Shown here: piece after piece, positions 18,233 through 26,217 of the stretch
Layout of the letters: every line of letters starts with the position of its first letter
Numbering within the stretch: the stretch's first letter is position 1
Source: DASYDU01 sp050248495
Lineage (GTDB): Bacteria > Planctomycetota > Planctomycetia > Pirellulales > Lacipirellulaceae
Length of the DNA stretch: 64,000 nucleotides
Assembly: GCA_050248495.1 (NCBI GenBank)
Contig: JBFWSG010000025.1
Span: 1-64,000, forward strand
Reading direction: 5' to 3'
Notes under the pieces: generated by a model
Told to the model about the DNA's origin: nothing
Database searches by the model: none
The model's input: the letters and a program-made list of their open reading frames with translations, nothing else
Position numbers and translations under genes: made by a program

Positions 18233-18556
18233 ATGGATCACCTTAACAACGAACAGCTTCGCACCCATTTCTTGACGATGCTGTCGGTCGCCAGCGGCAT
18301 GGTCGGCGTGTGCGCCACCGCTATCGGCCTGATTGGCATCGTCAAACGGATGAGCAATTTTGAAGTCATTGTGGACGATTTGTTTGCGCTCGGCGCGCTA
18401 TTCTTCCTGTTTGTCACCGGCCTCAGCTTTGTGTGCCTGCGGACGCGACTGGGGAAGAAAGCGCACCTGCTGGTGCTGGTGGTCGACATGGCCTTTTTCT
18501 CAGGCCTGGCGACGGTCGTGATCGCGTCGCTGATGCTCACCTGGATGGTGATTTAG
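18233..18556 (+). CDS. small four-helix membrane protein, 107 residues
   Basis: Three to four hydrophobic helices are visible: MLSVASGMVGVCATAIGLIG, LFALGALFFLFVTGLSFV and LVLVVDMAFFSGLATVVIAS, the last running on into the C-terminus. There are no charged motifs that would suggest a channel or enzyme. It follows the LssY-C gene closely on the same strand. It resembles short unnamed membrane proteins common in bacteria; I do not assign a function. Confidence 0.65.
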   Translation: MDHLNNEQLRTHFLTMLSVASGMVGVCATAIGLIGIVKRMSNFEVIVDDLFALGALFFLFVTGLSFVCLRTRLGKKAHLLVLVVDMAFFSGLATVVIASLMLTWMVI

Positions 18557-18651
18557 TGGCAAAGGGCTGGACAGTTTTCTTGTATTCCGGGCAGAAAGCG
18601 ATAAATTACACTTTCGGTTGAGACTCGGTTTTTTACCAAAGGGGCACTTCA

Positions 18652-20079
18652 GTGAGCAATTCAGTATTGAGTCGGGCGGTTCGTATTGTCGTTGTCTGCT
18701 GCGTCGGAATTTGTGTGCCACGTGCGCACGGTCAGGTTTCGCCCACCGAAGCAAAACAGATCGCCGTCGACGCATACGTCTACGGTTATTCGCTCATTAC
18801 GACCGAAGTCACGCGCGTGCAGATGAGCAACGTCGATCGCGAAGAGGGCCTGCACGCTCCGATGGGGCAGTTTGTCAACGTCAAGCGCTATCCGCCCGCC
18901 GATTTTCGCGGCGTGTCGGCGCCGAACGCCGACACTCTGTATTCGTTGACCTGGCTGGATCTCGCCGAGCCGCAGGTATTCAGTTATCCCGAAATGGGGA
19001 AGCGATTCTACTTGTTCGAGATGGTCGATCTATGGATGACGGTGTTCGCGTCGCCGGGGGCACGGACCGAGGGAGGCGACGCGCGAAACATCCTGTTGAC
19101 AGGCCCGGGCTGGAAGGGAACGGTTCCCGAAGGCATGCAGCACATCCCCGTGGCGACGCGCTACATGGTGATCCTTGGCCGCACCTATGCCGACGGAACC
19201 GTGCAGGACTATGAAGCCGTCAACGCGCTGCAAGCGCAATACAAGATCACGCCGCTTTCCGCGTGGGGTAAGTCGTTCAAATACCAGGCTCCGCCAGTGA
19301 ACAAGGATCCGGGCTTCAGCATGACGGCGAGTCCCCAAGAGGCGATCCTGGCGATGGGCACCGAGGGTTATTTCAACCTGATGGCTCGATTGATGGGCGG
19401 GGCCGCGCCGCCGACCGCGGAAGACGCCCCCATCCTGGCGCGGATGGCGAAGATCGGCATCTTGCCGGGCCAGCCATTCGACATGAACAAGCTGCCCGCC
19501 GACGTCCAAGCCGCACTCAAGGACGTTCCTCAAGCGGCGCTTGACCAGATCGAGGCTCACAAGAACGACATGGGCGGAGCCGCCAATGGCTGGGTGATCG
19601 CCAAGGACCTCGGCGTGTACGGCGCCGACTACATGAAGCGGGCTGTTGTCGCCGCTTTTGGCTGGCCTGCCAATCTGCAAAAGGACGCCGTCTATCCGTA
19701 TACGGAAACCGACAGCACGGGTCAGCCCCTTTCCGGTGCGAATAAGTACACGCTCACTTTCCCTAAAGGCCAGACGCCGCCCGTGAACGGCTTCTGGTCG
19801 ATCACGATGTACGAAATCGATCAGGGTTGGTGGTTTGTGCCCAACGCGCTGAACAAGTTCACCGTCAGCCCGCGCAATAATCTGAAGACCAACGACGACG
19901 GATCGGTAACGCTGTACTTCCAGAACGAGTCGCCCGGCACCGCGAAAGAAGCTAATTGGCTACCGGCGCCGAAGGGGAGCTTCATCCTCATGTTGCGGAT
20001 GTACTGGCCCAAGGAATCGCCACCTTCGATCGTGGATGGCACCTGGTCGCCGCCCAAAGTGGTCAAGACTTCGCCATAA
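18652..20079 (+). CDS. exported DUF1254/DUF1214 protein
   Basis: 475 residues. The start is GTG at 18652, with AAAGGGG about ten bases upstream, and a signal peptide follows (IVVVCCVGICVPRAHG). The N-terminal DUF1254 part shows DAYVYGYSLITTEVTRVQM and PNADTLYSLTWLDL; the C-terminal DUF1214 part shows TFPKGQTPPVNGFWSITMYE and YFQNESPG. The two domains usually occur together in proteins of the envelope or outside; their activity is not known. A TTGTAT and TAAATT pair with 16-base spacing sits about 60 bases upstream and could be a promoter. Confidence 0.88.
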   Translation: MSNSVLSRAVRIVVVCCVGICVPRAHGQVSPTEAKQIAVDAYVYGYSLITTEVTRVQMSNVDREEGLHAPMGQFVNVKRYPPADFRGVSAPNADTLYSLTWLDLAEPQVFSYPEMGKRFYLFEMVDLWMTVFASPGARTEGGDARNILLTGPGWKGTVPEGMQHIPVATRYMVILGRTYADGTVQDYEAVNALQAQYKITPLSAWGKSFKYQAPPVNKDPGFSMTASPQEAILAMGTEGYFNLMARLMGGAAPPTAEDAPILARMAKIGILPGQPFDMNKLPADVQAALKDVPQAALDQIEAHKNDMGGAANGWVIAKDLGVYGADYMKRAVVAAFGWPANLQKDAVYPYTETDSTGQPLSGANKYTLTFPKGQTPPVNGFWSITMYEIDQGWWFVPNALNKFTVSPRNNLKTNDDGSVTLYFQNESPGTAKEANWLPAPKGSFILMLRMYWPKESPPSIVDGTWSPPKVVKTSP

Positions 20080-20102
20080 AATCTGCGCGATAGCGATCGA
20101 AA

Positions 20103-20690
20103 TTATGTCGGCCACGCGGCCAATGCCGTTTCGGCAATGCGCTTGAGCTCCTTACGCGTCGCGCCGCCGGCGGCTTGCACGGCGAGGCCATGCGTCACGG
20201 CGGAGAGAAACCCGGCCAGGGCCGCCGGATCGGCGCCTGCCCGCAAATCGCCTTCATTTCGCGCCCTTTGAAAGCGGCGGCGGATTGCCATTTCGAGCGA
20301 CTTGCGGCGGGCGCAAAGTTCTTCGCGCAAGCATTCCGCTTCGTCGCCACATGCCAGCGCCGCTTGCACCGCAAAGCAGCCGCGCGGCGTCTTCGGGTCG
20401 CAAAGCAATTCGATATTTCCGAACAGCAATGCCTCGGCCACCTCGCGAGCGGTTGGCTCCTCGAGCGCTTGCCGCACGAATGAGGCCGGGCCTTCCATGT
20501 AGCGGTCGAGCGCCTTGCGAAACAACTCCTCCTTGTTGCCGAACGCGGCATAGAGGCTGGGCCGATTGATACCCATGGCCTCGGTCAGGTCCGGCAAAGT
20601 GGCGCCCTCGTACCCTTTGCGCCAAAATACGTCGAGTGCGCGATCTAGGGCTTCGTCGGCATTAAAAGTTCGTGGTCGACCGCGCGCCAT
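20103..20690 (-). CDS. TetR/AcrR-family transcriptional regulator
   Basis: 195 residues. The N-terminal helix-turn-helix is clear (ALDVFWRKGYEGATLPDLTE, then MGINRPSLYAAFGNKEELF), followed by an all-helical ligand domain with LCDPKTPRGCFAVQAAL, typical of the subgroup controlling oxidoreductase or detoxification genes. It is transcribed away from an SDR-ADH-SDR-esterase row; the 190-base gap carries inverted TTTTGTACC-type sites, so control of itself and the row is likely. The ligand is unknown. Confidence 0.92.
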   Translation of the reverse strand: MARGRPRTFNADEALDRALDVFWRKGYEGATLPDLTEAMGINRPSLYAAFGNKEELFRKALDRYMEGPASFVRQALEEPTAREVAEALLFGNIELLCDPKTPRGCFAVQAALACGDEAECLREELCARRKSLEMAIRRRFQRARNEGDLRAGADPAALAGFLSAVTHGLAVQAAGGATRKELKRIAETALAAWPT

Positions 20691-20735
20691 CCAACCCGTC
20701 TCCCGCCTGCTGCGTAATTAATCGTGCAGTGCGAA

Positions 20736-20809
20736 TTTTGTACCTATTGATACAATACAGCCCTTGACGGCGTTTGTCCACCGGCATAAATTTACCGGAC
20801 GGTACAAAA
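20736..20809 (+). promoter_or_regulatory. promoter and TetR operator-like sites
   Basis: A likely sigma-70-type promoter reads TTGACG (20764-20769), 17 bases, TAAATT (20787-20792), facing the SDR gene. It is bracketed by TTTTGTACC at 20736-20744 and its exact reverse complement GGTACAAAA at 20801-20809. The first site also forms TTGTA-N8-TACAA (20738-20755). The layout fits repression by the divergent TetR. Confidence 0.6.
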
Positions 20810-20880
20810 ACACGCTGTCCCCCGCCCCGTTTCCCTCCTGCCACGCCCTCCCGCTTAGTACTTCTGAAAGGAGCCCCACC

Positions 20881-21630
20881 ATGTCTCAACTCAAGAATAA
20901 AGTCGCCGTCGTCACCGGAGCCTCGAAAGGCATCGGCGCGGCGATCGCCAAGCGCCTGGCCGCTGCCGGAGCCACCGTCGTCGTTAATTATTCGTCCAGC
21001 AAAGCCGAAGCCGACAAAGTGGTCGAGGAAATCACCAAGAAAGGCGGTAAAGGCGTCGCCGTGCAGGCCAACCTCGCCAAGCCGGAAGAAGTGGCCAAGC
21101 TCTTCGCTGAAACAAAGAAGCAATTCGACAAGGTCGACATCCTGGTCAACAACGCCGGAATTTATGCCTTTGCCCCGCTCGCAGAGGTCACGCCGGACCT
21201 GTTCCACAAACAGTTCGACCTGAACGTGCTGGGCTTGCTGCTGGCCACGAAGGAAGCAGTGAAGCTGATGGGCACCAACGGCGGAGCCGTCGTCAACATC
21301 AGCTCGGTCGCCGCCCGCTCGGCTCCGCCTACTACGAGCGTCTACAGCGCGACCAAGGGCGCCGTTGATTCCATCACCCGATCGCTGTCCCAGGAACTGG
21401 GAGCGAAGAAGATTCGCGTCAACTCGGTCAACCCGGGCATGATCGAGACGGAAGGCGTACGAGCGGCCGGCATCCACGACAGCGACTTTGCCGCACAGGT
21501 TCTGGCGCAGACACCGCTGGGACGGATCGGCCAGCCGGACGACATTGCTTCGGCGGTGCTGTTCCTGGTGTCGGACGATTCGTCCTGGGTCACGGGAGAA
21601 ACATTCTACATCTCCGGCGGCCTGCGCTGA
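20881..21630 (+). CDS. short-chain dehydrogenase/reductase (FabG-like)
   Basis: 249-residue classical SDR that oxidises or reduces a carbonyl/hydroxyl with NAD(P). The cofactor motif TGASKGIGAAIA is near residue 12, NNAG at about 86, the catalytic Ser in NISSV, YxxxK in YSATKGAV, and a C-terminal DDSSWVTGETFYISGG. AAAGGAG precedes the ATG. NADPH preference is suggested by the basic and small residues after the second strand. It is the first gene after the TetR-controlled promoter; a hairpin follows before the next gene. The substrate is unknown. Confidence 0.9.
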   Translation: MSQLKNKVAVVTGASKGIGAAIAKRLAAAGATVVVNYSSSKAEADKVVEEITKKGGKGVAVQANLAKPEEVAKLFAETKKQFDKVDILVNNAGIYAFAPLAEVTPDLFHKQFDLNVLGLLLATKEAVKLMGTNGGAVVNISSVAARSAPPTTSVYSATKGAVDSITRSLSQELGAKKIRVNSVNPGMIETEGVRAAGIHDSDFAAQVLAQTPLGRIGQPDDIASAVLFLVSDDSSWVTGETFYISGGLR

Positions 21631-21663
21631 TTTGCCGGCGCCTTCGCTGGAATGAAAATAGCA

Positions 21664-21740
21664 ACCGCCATGGACGCCAAGAGCGCCAAGGCCTGATTGG
21701 AACGCCAACTGTTGGTGGCGCTCTTGGCGAACCTGGCGGT
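21664..21740. repeat. hairpin of CGCCAAG type between SDR and quinone oxidoreductase genes
   Basis: Two 24-base arms (21664-21687 and 21717-21740) pair with three mismatches; the shared core is CGCCAAGAGCGCC. The loop holds a second small hairpin around CCAACTGTTGG. It may end or attenuate transcription. A related motif occurs at 61454-61495. Confidence 0.65.
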
Positions 21741-21784
21741 GGAATTGATTCGTTAGACCGAGAACGAATTTGAGGAGCAATATC

Positions 21785-22774
21785 ATGTCGCGCGTCGTCC
21801 GTTTCCACGAATATGGCGGTCCGGAAGTTCTGAAGATCGAAAACGTCGAGGTGCGGCCGCCGGGCAAGGGGGAGGTCCGCATCGCCGTGAAGGCGCTCGG
21901 ATTGAACCGAGCAGAGTCGATGTTTCGCTCCGGCCGATACCTGGAGGCGGCGCAGTTCCCGGCAAAGTTGGGGTACGAAGCAGCGGGCACCATCGAGTCC
22001 GTCGGTGCGGGCGTTACCGGCTTCAAGGTCGGTGATGCGGTCAGCACGGTGCCGGCGTTTTCGATGAACGAATACGGCGTGTATGGCGACTTGGCCCTGG
22101 CGCCGGCGGCGGCCGTTGCCAAGCATCCGGCGTCGCTCTCGTGGACCGACGCGGCGGCGATCTGGATGCAGTATGCCACGGCCTACGGCGCCATCATCGA
22201 AATTGCCAAGTTGACGGCCGGTGACACGATTTTGATCCCTGCCGCGTCGAGCAGCGTCGGCATTGCGGCGATTCAGCTCGCGAATCTGGTCGGCGCGACT
22301 CCGGTCGCCCTCACGCGCCGCAGCAACAAGCGCGGCGCGCTGTTGGAGCTCGGGGCGAAGCATGTCATCGCCACCGAGGAACAAGACCTCGTCGCCGAAG
22401 TGATGAAGCTCACCGACGGCAAGGGTGCCCGAGTCGTGTTCGATCCGGTCGGCGGTCCAACGATCGAAAAGCTCGTGGCCGCGATGGCTCAGTACGGCAT
22501 CCTGTTCGAATACGGAGCGCTGAGTAGCGAACCGACTCCGCTGCCGCTCTTCGAGGTGCTGGGCAAGATGATCACGATCCGCGGCTACATGCTGCTCGAA
22601 TTTACGACCGATCCCTCAAAGCTCGAAAAGCTCAAGAAGTACATCATCGACGGCCTCACGAGCGGCAAACTCAAGCCGATCGTCGCCAAGACGTTCACGC
22701 TCAACGAGATCGTCGAGGCGCACCGCTATCTCGAGTCGAACGCCCAGATTGGCAAGATTGTCGTCACCGTCTGA
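21785..22774 (+). CDS. zinc-independent alcohol dehydrogenase / quinone oxidoreductase (MDR family)
   Basis: 329-residue medium-chain reductase. The N-terminal GroES-like part contains GLNRAESMFRSGRY and KLGYEAAGTIESVGAGV; the Rossmann part has IPAASSSVGIAAIQLANLVG, close to the quinone-oxidoreductase variant of the NADPH motif. Cysteine and histidine ligands of zinc dehydrogenases are absent, which supports a zinc-independent enzyme acting on quinones or enones. GAGGAG sits before the ATG at 21785. It belongs to the TetR-linked row, between two SDR genes. Confidence 0.9.
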   Translation: MSRVVRFHEYGGPEVLKIENVEVRPPGKGEVRIAVKALGLNRAESMFRSGRYLEAAQFPAKLGYEAAGTIESVGAGVTGFKVGDAVSTVPAFSMNEYGVYGDLALAPAAAVAKHPASLSWTDAAAIWMQYATAYGAIIEIAKLTAGDTILIPAASSSVGIAAIQLANLVGATPVALTRRSNKRGALLELGAKHVIATEEQDLVAEVMKLTDGKGARVVFDPVGGPTIEKLVAAMAQYGILFEYGALSSEPTPLPLFEVLGKMITIRGYMLLEFTTDPSKLEKLKKYIIDGLTSGKLKPIVAKTFTLNEIVEAHRYLESNAQIGKIVVTV

Positions 22775-22829
22775 TCGAGTCGTAGGGCTTCCATCGGCCT
22801 GGTTTAAGTCATCAAAGGAAAAACGGTCC

Positions 22830-23585
22830 ATGGGTCAGAAACTTGCCGGCAAGATAGCGCTCATCACGGGCGGCAGCAGCGGGCTCGGCCTGGCGACTGC
22901 GGAGCTCTTTGTCGCGGAAGGGGCGCGGGTGTTCATCACGGGCCGGCGCAAGGAAGAGCTTGACAAGGCCGTCGCGCAGCTCGGCGGCGGAACGGTCGCC
23001 GTACAGGGCGACATCGCGAAGCTCGCCGATCTCGACAGGTTGTTCGCCACGATCCAAAAGCAGGCCGGCCGGCTCGATGTGCTGTTTGCCAATGCCGGGA
23101 GTGGCTCGTTCCTGCCGTTGGGCGAAATCACGGAGGAGCACTACGACAAGTGGTTCGGCATCAATGTCAAGGGAACACTGTTCACCGTACAAAAAGCATT
23201 GCCGTTGATGCCTGCCGGGTCGGCGATTGTCATCAATGGGTCGATGGTCTCCATCAAGGGCTTGCCGGCATTCAGCGTCTATTCCGCGACCAAGGCGGCC
23301 CTGCGATCTTTCGCGCGGTCATGGGCAGTCGACTTGAAGGATCGGCACATCCGGGTAAACGTCGTCAGTCCCGGCACCGTCGTTACGCCCGCCTACAAGA
23401 ACGCGCTGGGCCTGGATCAAGGACAGATCGATCAGATGGTGGACCAGGCCATCGCTACCACGCCGCTCGGCCGCGCGGGCACACCCGACGAAATCGCCTC
23501 CGCGGTCCTCTTCCTGGCTTCCGATGACAGCAGCTATGTTAATGGCGCCGAACTATTCGTCGATGGCGGGGCCGCTCAGATTTGA
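22830..23585 (+). CDS. short-chain dehydrogenase/reductase
   Basis: 251-residue classical SDR: TGGSSGLGLATAELF as cofactor motif, GRRKEE after strand 2 (NADPH-type), FANAGSG, catalytic Ser in NGSMVS, YSATKAAL, and the closing ASDDSSYVNGAELFVDGG. AAAGGAAA lies upstream of the ATG at 22830, which is preferred over an upstream frame. It is similar in layout to the first SDR in this row but clearly divergent in sequence, so not a recent duplicate. The substrate is unknown. Confidence 0.9.
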   Translation: MGQKLAGKIALITGGSSGLGLATAELFVAEGARVFITGRRKEELDKAVAQLGGGTVAVQGDIAKLADLDRLFATIQKQAGRLDVLFANAGSGSFLPLGEITEEHYDKWFGINVKGTLFTVQKALPLMPAGSAIVINGSMVSIKGLPAFSVYSATKAALRSFARSWAVDLKDRHIRVNVVSPGTVVTPAYKNALGLDQGQIDQMVDQAIATTPLGRAGTPDEIASAVLFLASDDSSYVNGAELFVDGGAAQI

Positions 23586-23627
23586 GCAAGCTTCGACGAC
23601 ACTGGGCCGCGAGCTGCGCACCGATCT

Positions 23628-24596
23628 ATGGATGTTGCCAATCCAAACGATGTACTTGAACCAGCGGCAAAGAAACTGCTGGATGACATCATCGCCACCG
23701 GCGCGCCGCCGATCTACACGCTGACTCCCCCGGCGGCCCGCGAAGCGCTTGCCATTTGCCAACGTGTGCCGGTGCACCTGCCGCCCACAACCGTTGAAGA
23801 CACGACATTTCCAGTCGGCCCGAATGGCAGCGTGCGGATCCGCATCGTGAGGCCGGAAGGCGCAACAGGTGTGCTGCCGGTCGTGATGTTCTTTCACGGC
23901 GGCGGCTGGATGCTGGGCGACGTCGAGACACACGATCGGTTGATACGCGACTTGGCTCATGGGTCACAGGCCGCCGTCGTGTTCGTCGATTACGACCGCA
24001 CGCCCGAGGTAAAATTCCCAATCGCCAATGAACAGGCCTACGCGGCCACCAAATACGTCGCCGAACATGGCGGCAAACTGGGGCTCGATCCGCGACGGAT
24101 CGCAGTTGCCGGAGACAGCGCGGGTGGCAATATGGCGATCGCAGTGTCGCTCTTGGCCAAAGAGCGCGGCGGCCCGCGGCTCGCGTTCCAATTGCTCTAC
24201 TATCCGCTCACCGACCAGAGCATGTCACAGGAGTCGTACGCGACCTTTGCCGAAGGCTTCTGGCTCACGACCGAGGCCATGCATTGGTTTTGGGACGCCT
24301 ATCTGCCGGACAAGTCCGCCCGCCGCCAGATCGCCGTCTCGCCGATCAACGCGACAGCCGATCAGCTCCGCGGCCTGCCGCCGACATTGTTAATAGTTAG
24401 TGAAAACGACGTGCTACGCGACGAAGGCGAGGCCTTTGCTCGGAAGCTGATGCACGCCGGTGTGAGCGTCGCGTCGACGCGTTACAATGCCACAATTCAC
24501 GACTTCGTAATGATCAACGCCATCGCCGAAACGCCGCAGGCCCGCGGGGCGATCGCCCAGGGAGTGGCGGCGTTGCGTGCGGCGTTCCATATCTGA
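23628..24596 (+). CDS. alpha/beta hydrolase, hormone-sensitive-lipase family esterase
   Basis: 322 residues. The oxyanion-hole motif FHGGGW is at about residue 89, the nucleophile elbow GDSAGGN near 164, the catalytic acid in VSENDVLRDEGEAF and the histidine in ATIHDF, so the triad is complete. HSL-family enzymes hydrolyse short-chain esters. No signal peptide is seen, so it is cytoplasmic. It lies 42 bases after the second SDR, probably the last gene of the TetR-linked row. The SD before its ATG is weak. Confidence 0.92.
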   Translation: MDVANPNDVLEPAAKKLLDDIIATGAPPIYTLTPPAAREALAICQRVPVHLPPTTVEDTTFPVGPNGSVRIRIVRPEGATGVLPVVMFFHGGGWMLGDVETHDRLIRDLAHGSQAAVVFVDYDRTPEVKFPIANEQAYAATKYVAEHGGKLGLDPRRIAVAGDSAGGNMAIAVSLLAKERGGPRLAFQLLYYPLTDQSMSQESYATFAEGFWLTTEAMHWFWDAYLPDKSARRQIAVSPINATADQLRGLPPTLLIVSENDVLRDEGEAFARKLMHAGVSVASTRYNATIHDFVMINAIAETPQARGAIAQGVAALRAAFHI

Positions 24597-24642
24597 TTGC
24601 TTCGACTGAAATACGATTCACAATTTCTCCGGGGACGATTCG

Positions 24643-26088
24643 ATGAAACGTTTGATTTGTTCGCTCGCTGTGGTTGGATTTATCTCGTGGTCAAGCGGCG
24701 TGCTGGCCAAGTCGTCCGCTTGGACGCAGTTCCGCGGGCCGGCGGGCACCGGAATTGCCGCCGCGGAACACCCGCCGGTCGAAGTCGGGCCGGAGAAGAA
24801 TGTGGCTTGGAAAGTGGCAACGCCGAGCGGGCTGTCGTCGCCGATCGTGGTGGGCGACAAACTCGTGCTCACGGCGTTCGAAGACGGCAAGCTCTACACG
24901 ATTGCCTACAGCCGCGCGGACGGCCGCGAGTTGTGGCGAGCTCACGCACCGGCGACAGAAATCGAGCCGTTTCACAAGACCGAGGGCAGCCCGGCCGCTT
25001 CAACCCCGGCAAGCGACGGTAAGCGGATCGTCTCGTATTTCGGCTCATGCGGCTTGTTCTGCTACGACCTCGACGGCAAAGAACTCTGGCATCACGAAAT
25101 GCCGACGGCCAAGACGCTGGCCGACTTCGGCACGGGCGTTTCGCCGCTCTTGGTCGACGGCGTCGTAGTGCTCTTGCGCGACGAGACGGTTGCGCCCAAA
25201 ATTCTTGCGCTCGACGCTTCGACTGGAAAACCGAAATGGGAAAAAGTGCGGCAATCCAAGTCCGGCTTCGGTACGCCGGCCGTATGGAAGACTCCATCCG
25301 GCACGCAGATTGTCGCTCCCGGTTACGGCAAAATGATCGCCTATGATCTTCACACGGGCGACGAGGTGTGGACCGTCGAGGGTATGCCCTCTTCTTCGTG
25401 CACCACGCCCGTGACGGACGGCAGCATCCTCTATTACGCGGGCTGGTCGCCAGGCGATCCGGAAGACTCGGGCTTCAAGATGCCGACGTTCGACGGACTC
25501 CTGTCCAACGACAAAGCGGACGCCGACGAAGACGGCAGGCTCTCGAAAGAGGAAGCACAGCGGACAATGTTCAAGGATTTCTTCGACAACAACGACCCCA
25601 ACAAGGATGGCTTCATCTCGCGCGAGGAATGGGATGCGATGCTGGCCTATATGGCAGCGACGAAGAACAGCGCGTTTGCCCTCCGCAGCGGCGGCACGGG
25701 CGACGTGACCCATTCGCACATGATCTGGAAGCAGACGAAGGGCCTGCCTTACGTCCCCTCGGCGATTCTCTACGGCGGCCAGTACGTGATGGTCAAGGAC
25801 GGCGGCATCGTGACGGCGTACGACGCGTCCTCGGGTGACGAGGTGTATCAAAAGCGCACCGTTGCCAACGGCAGCTACTACGCCTCGCCCGTCGCGGCCG
25901 ACGGCCACATCTATTTCACGTCGCTGGCCGACGGCGCGATTACGGTCCTCAAGGCCGGCGCGAAAAAGCCGGAGGTCGTTGCCGAGAATCCGCCGTTGGG
26001 CGAGCGCTCGGCTGCCACGCCGGCGATCGCGGACAACACGCTGTACGTTCGCACGGCGGGGCACCTGTACGCGTTTGCCAATCCGTAG
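24643..26088 (+). CDS. exported PQQ-like beta-propeller protein with an inserted EF-hand pair
   Basis: 481 residues with a signal peptide (LICSLAVVGFISWSSGVLAK). The mature start WTQFRGPAGTGIA is the standard opening of planctomycete PQQ-like propellers, followed by blade motifs such as LALDASTGKPKWEK and IAYDLHTGDEVWT. Between blades, residues about 285-335 form two calcium loops: D293 to E304 (DADEDGRLSKEE) and D318 to E329 (DPNKDGFISREE), both with acidic residues at the expected positions. No enzyme-type PQQ/cysteine pair is visible, so it may be a binding or scaffold protein. The gene stands between the esterase and recQ. Confidence 0.88.
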   Translation: MKRLICSLAVVGFISWSSGVLAKSSAWTQFRGPAGTGIAAAEHPPVEVGPEKNVAWKVATPSGLSSPIVVGDKLVLTAFEDGKLYTIAYSRADGRELWRAHAPATEIEPFHKTEGSPAASTPASDGKRIVSYFGSCGLFCYDLDGKELWHHEMPTAKTLADFGTGVSPLLVDGVVVLLRDETVAPKILALDASTGKPKWEKVRQSKSGFGTPAVWKTPSGTQIVAPGYGKMIAYDLHTGDEVWTVEGMPSSSCTTPVTDGSILYYAGWSPGDPEDSGFKMPTFDGLLSNDKADADEDGRLSKEEAQRTMFKDFFDNNDPNKDGFISREEWDAMLAYMAATKNSAFALRSGGTGDVTHSHMIWKQTKGLPYVPSAILYGGQYVMVKDGGIVTAYDASSGDEVYQKRTVANGSYYASPVAADGHIYFTSLADGAITVLKAGAKKPEVVAENPPLGERSAATPAIADNTLYVRTAGHLYAFANP

Positions 26089-26217
26089 CGATATCTGGAA
26101 TCGCACCGTCGCATTGATCGCAGCGCAGCGCGTTGTCCAGCTCGGAACGCATCGACTATATTTGGTGGCTGCGTTCGCCGATGATGACAACTGCCCGATA
26201 GCACGACAAGCCGACGC

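Noticed and set aside
20662..22179. Minus-strand frame of 505 codons
   Set aside because: Shadow of the first SDR and the quinone oxidoreductase; no fold motifs.
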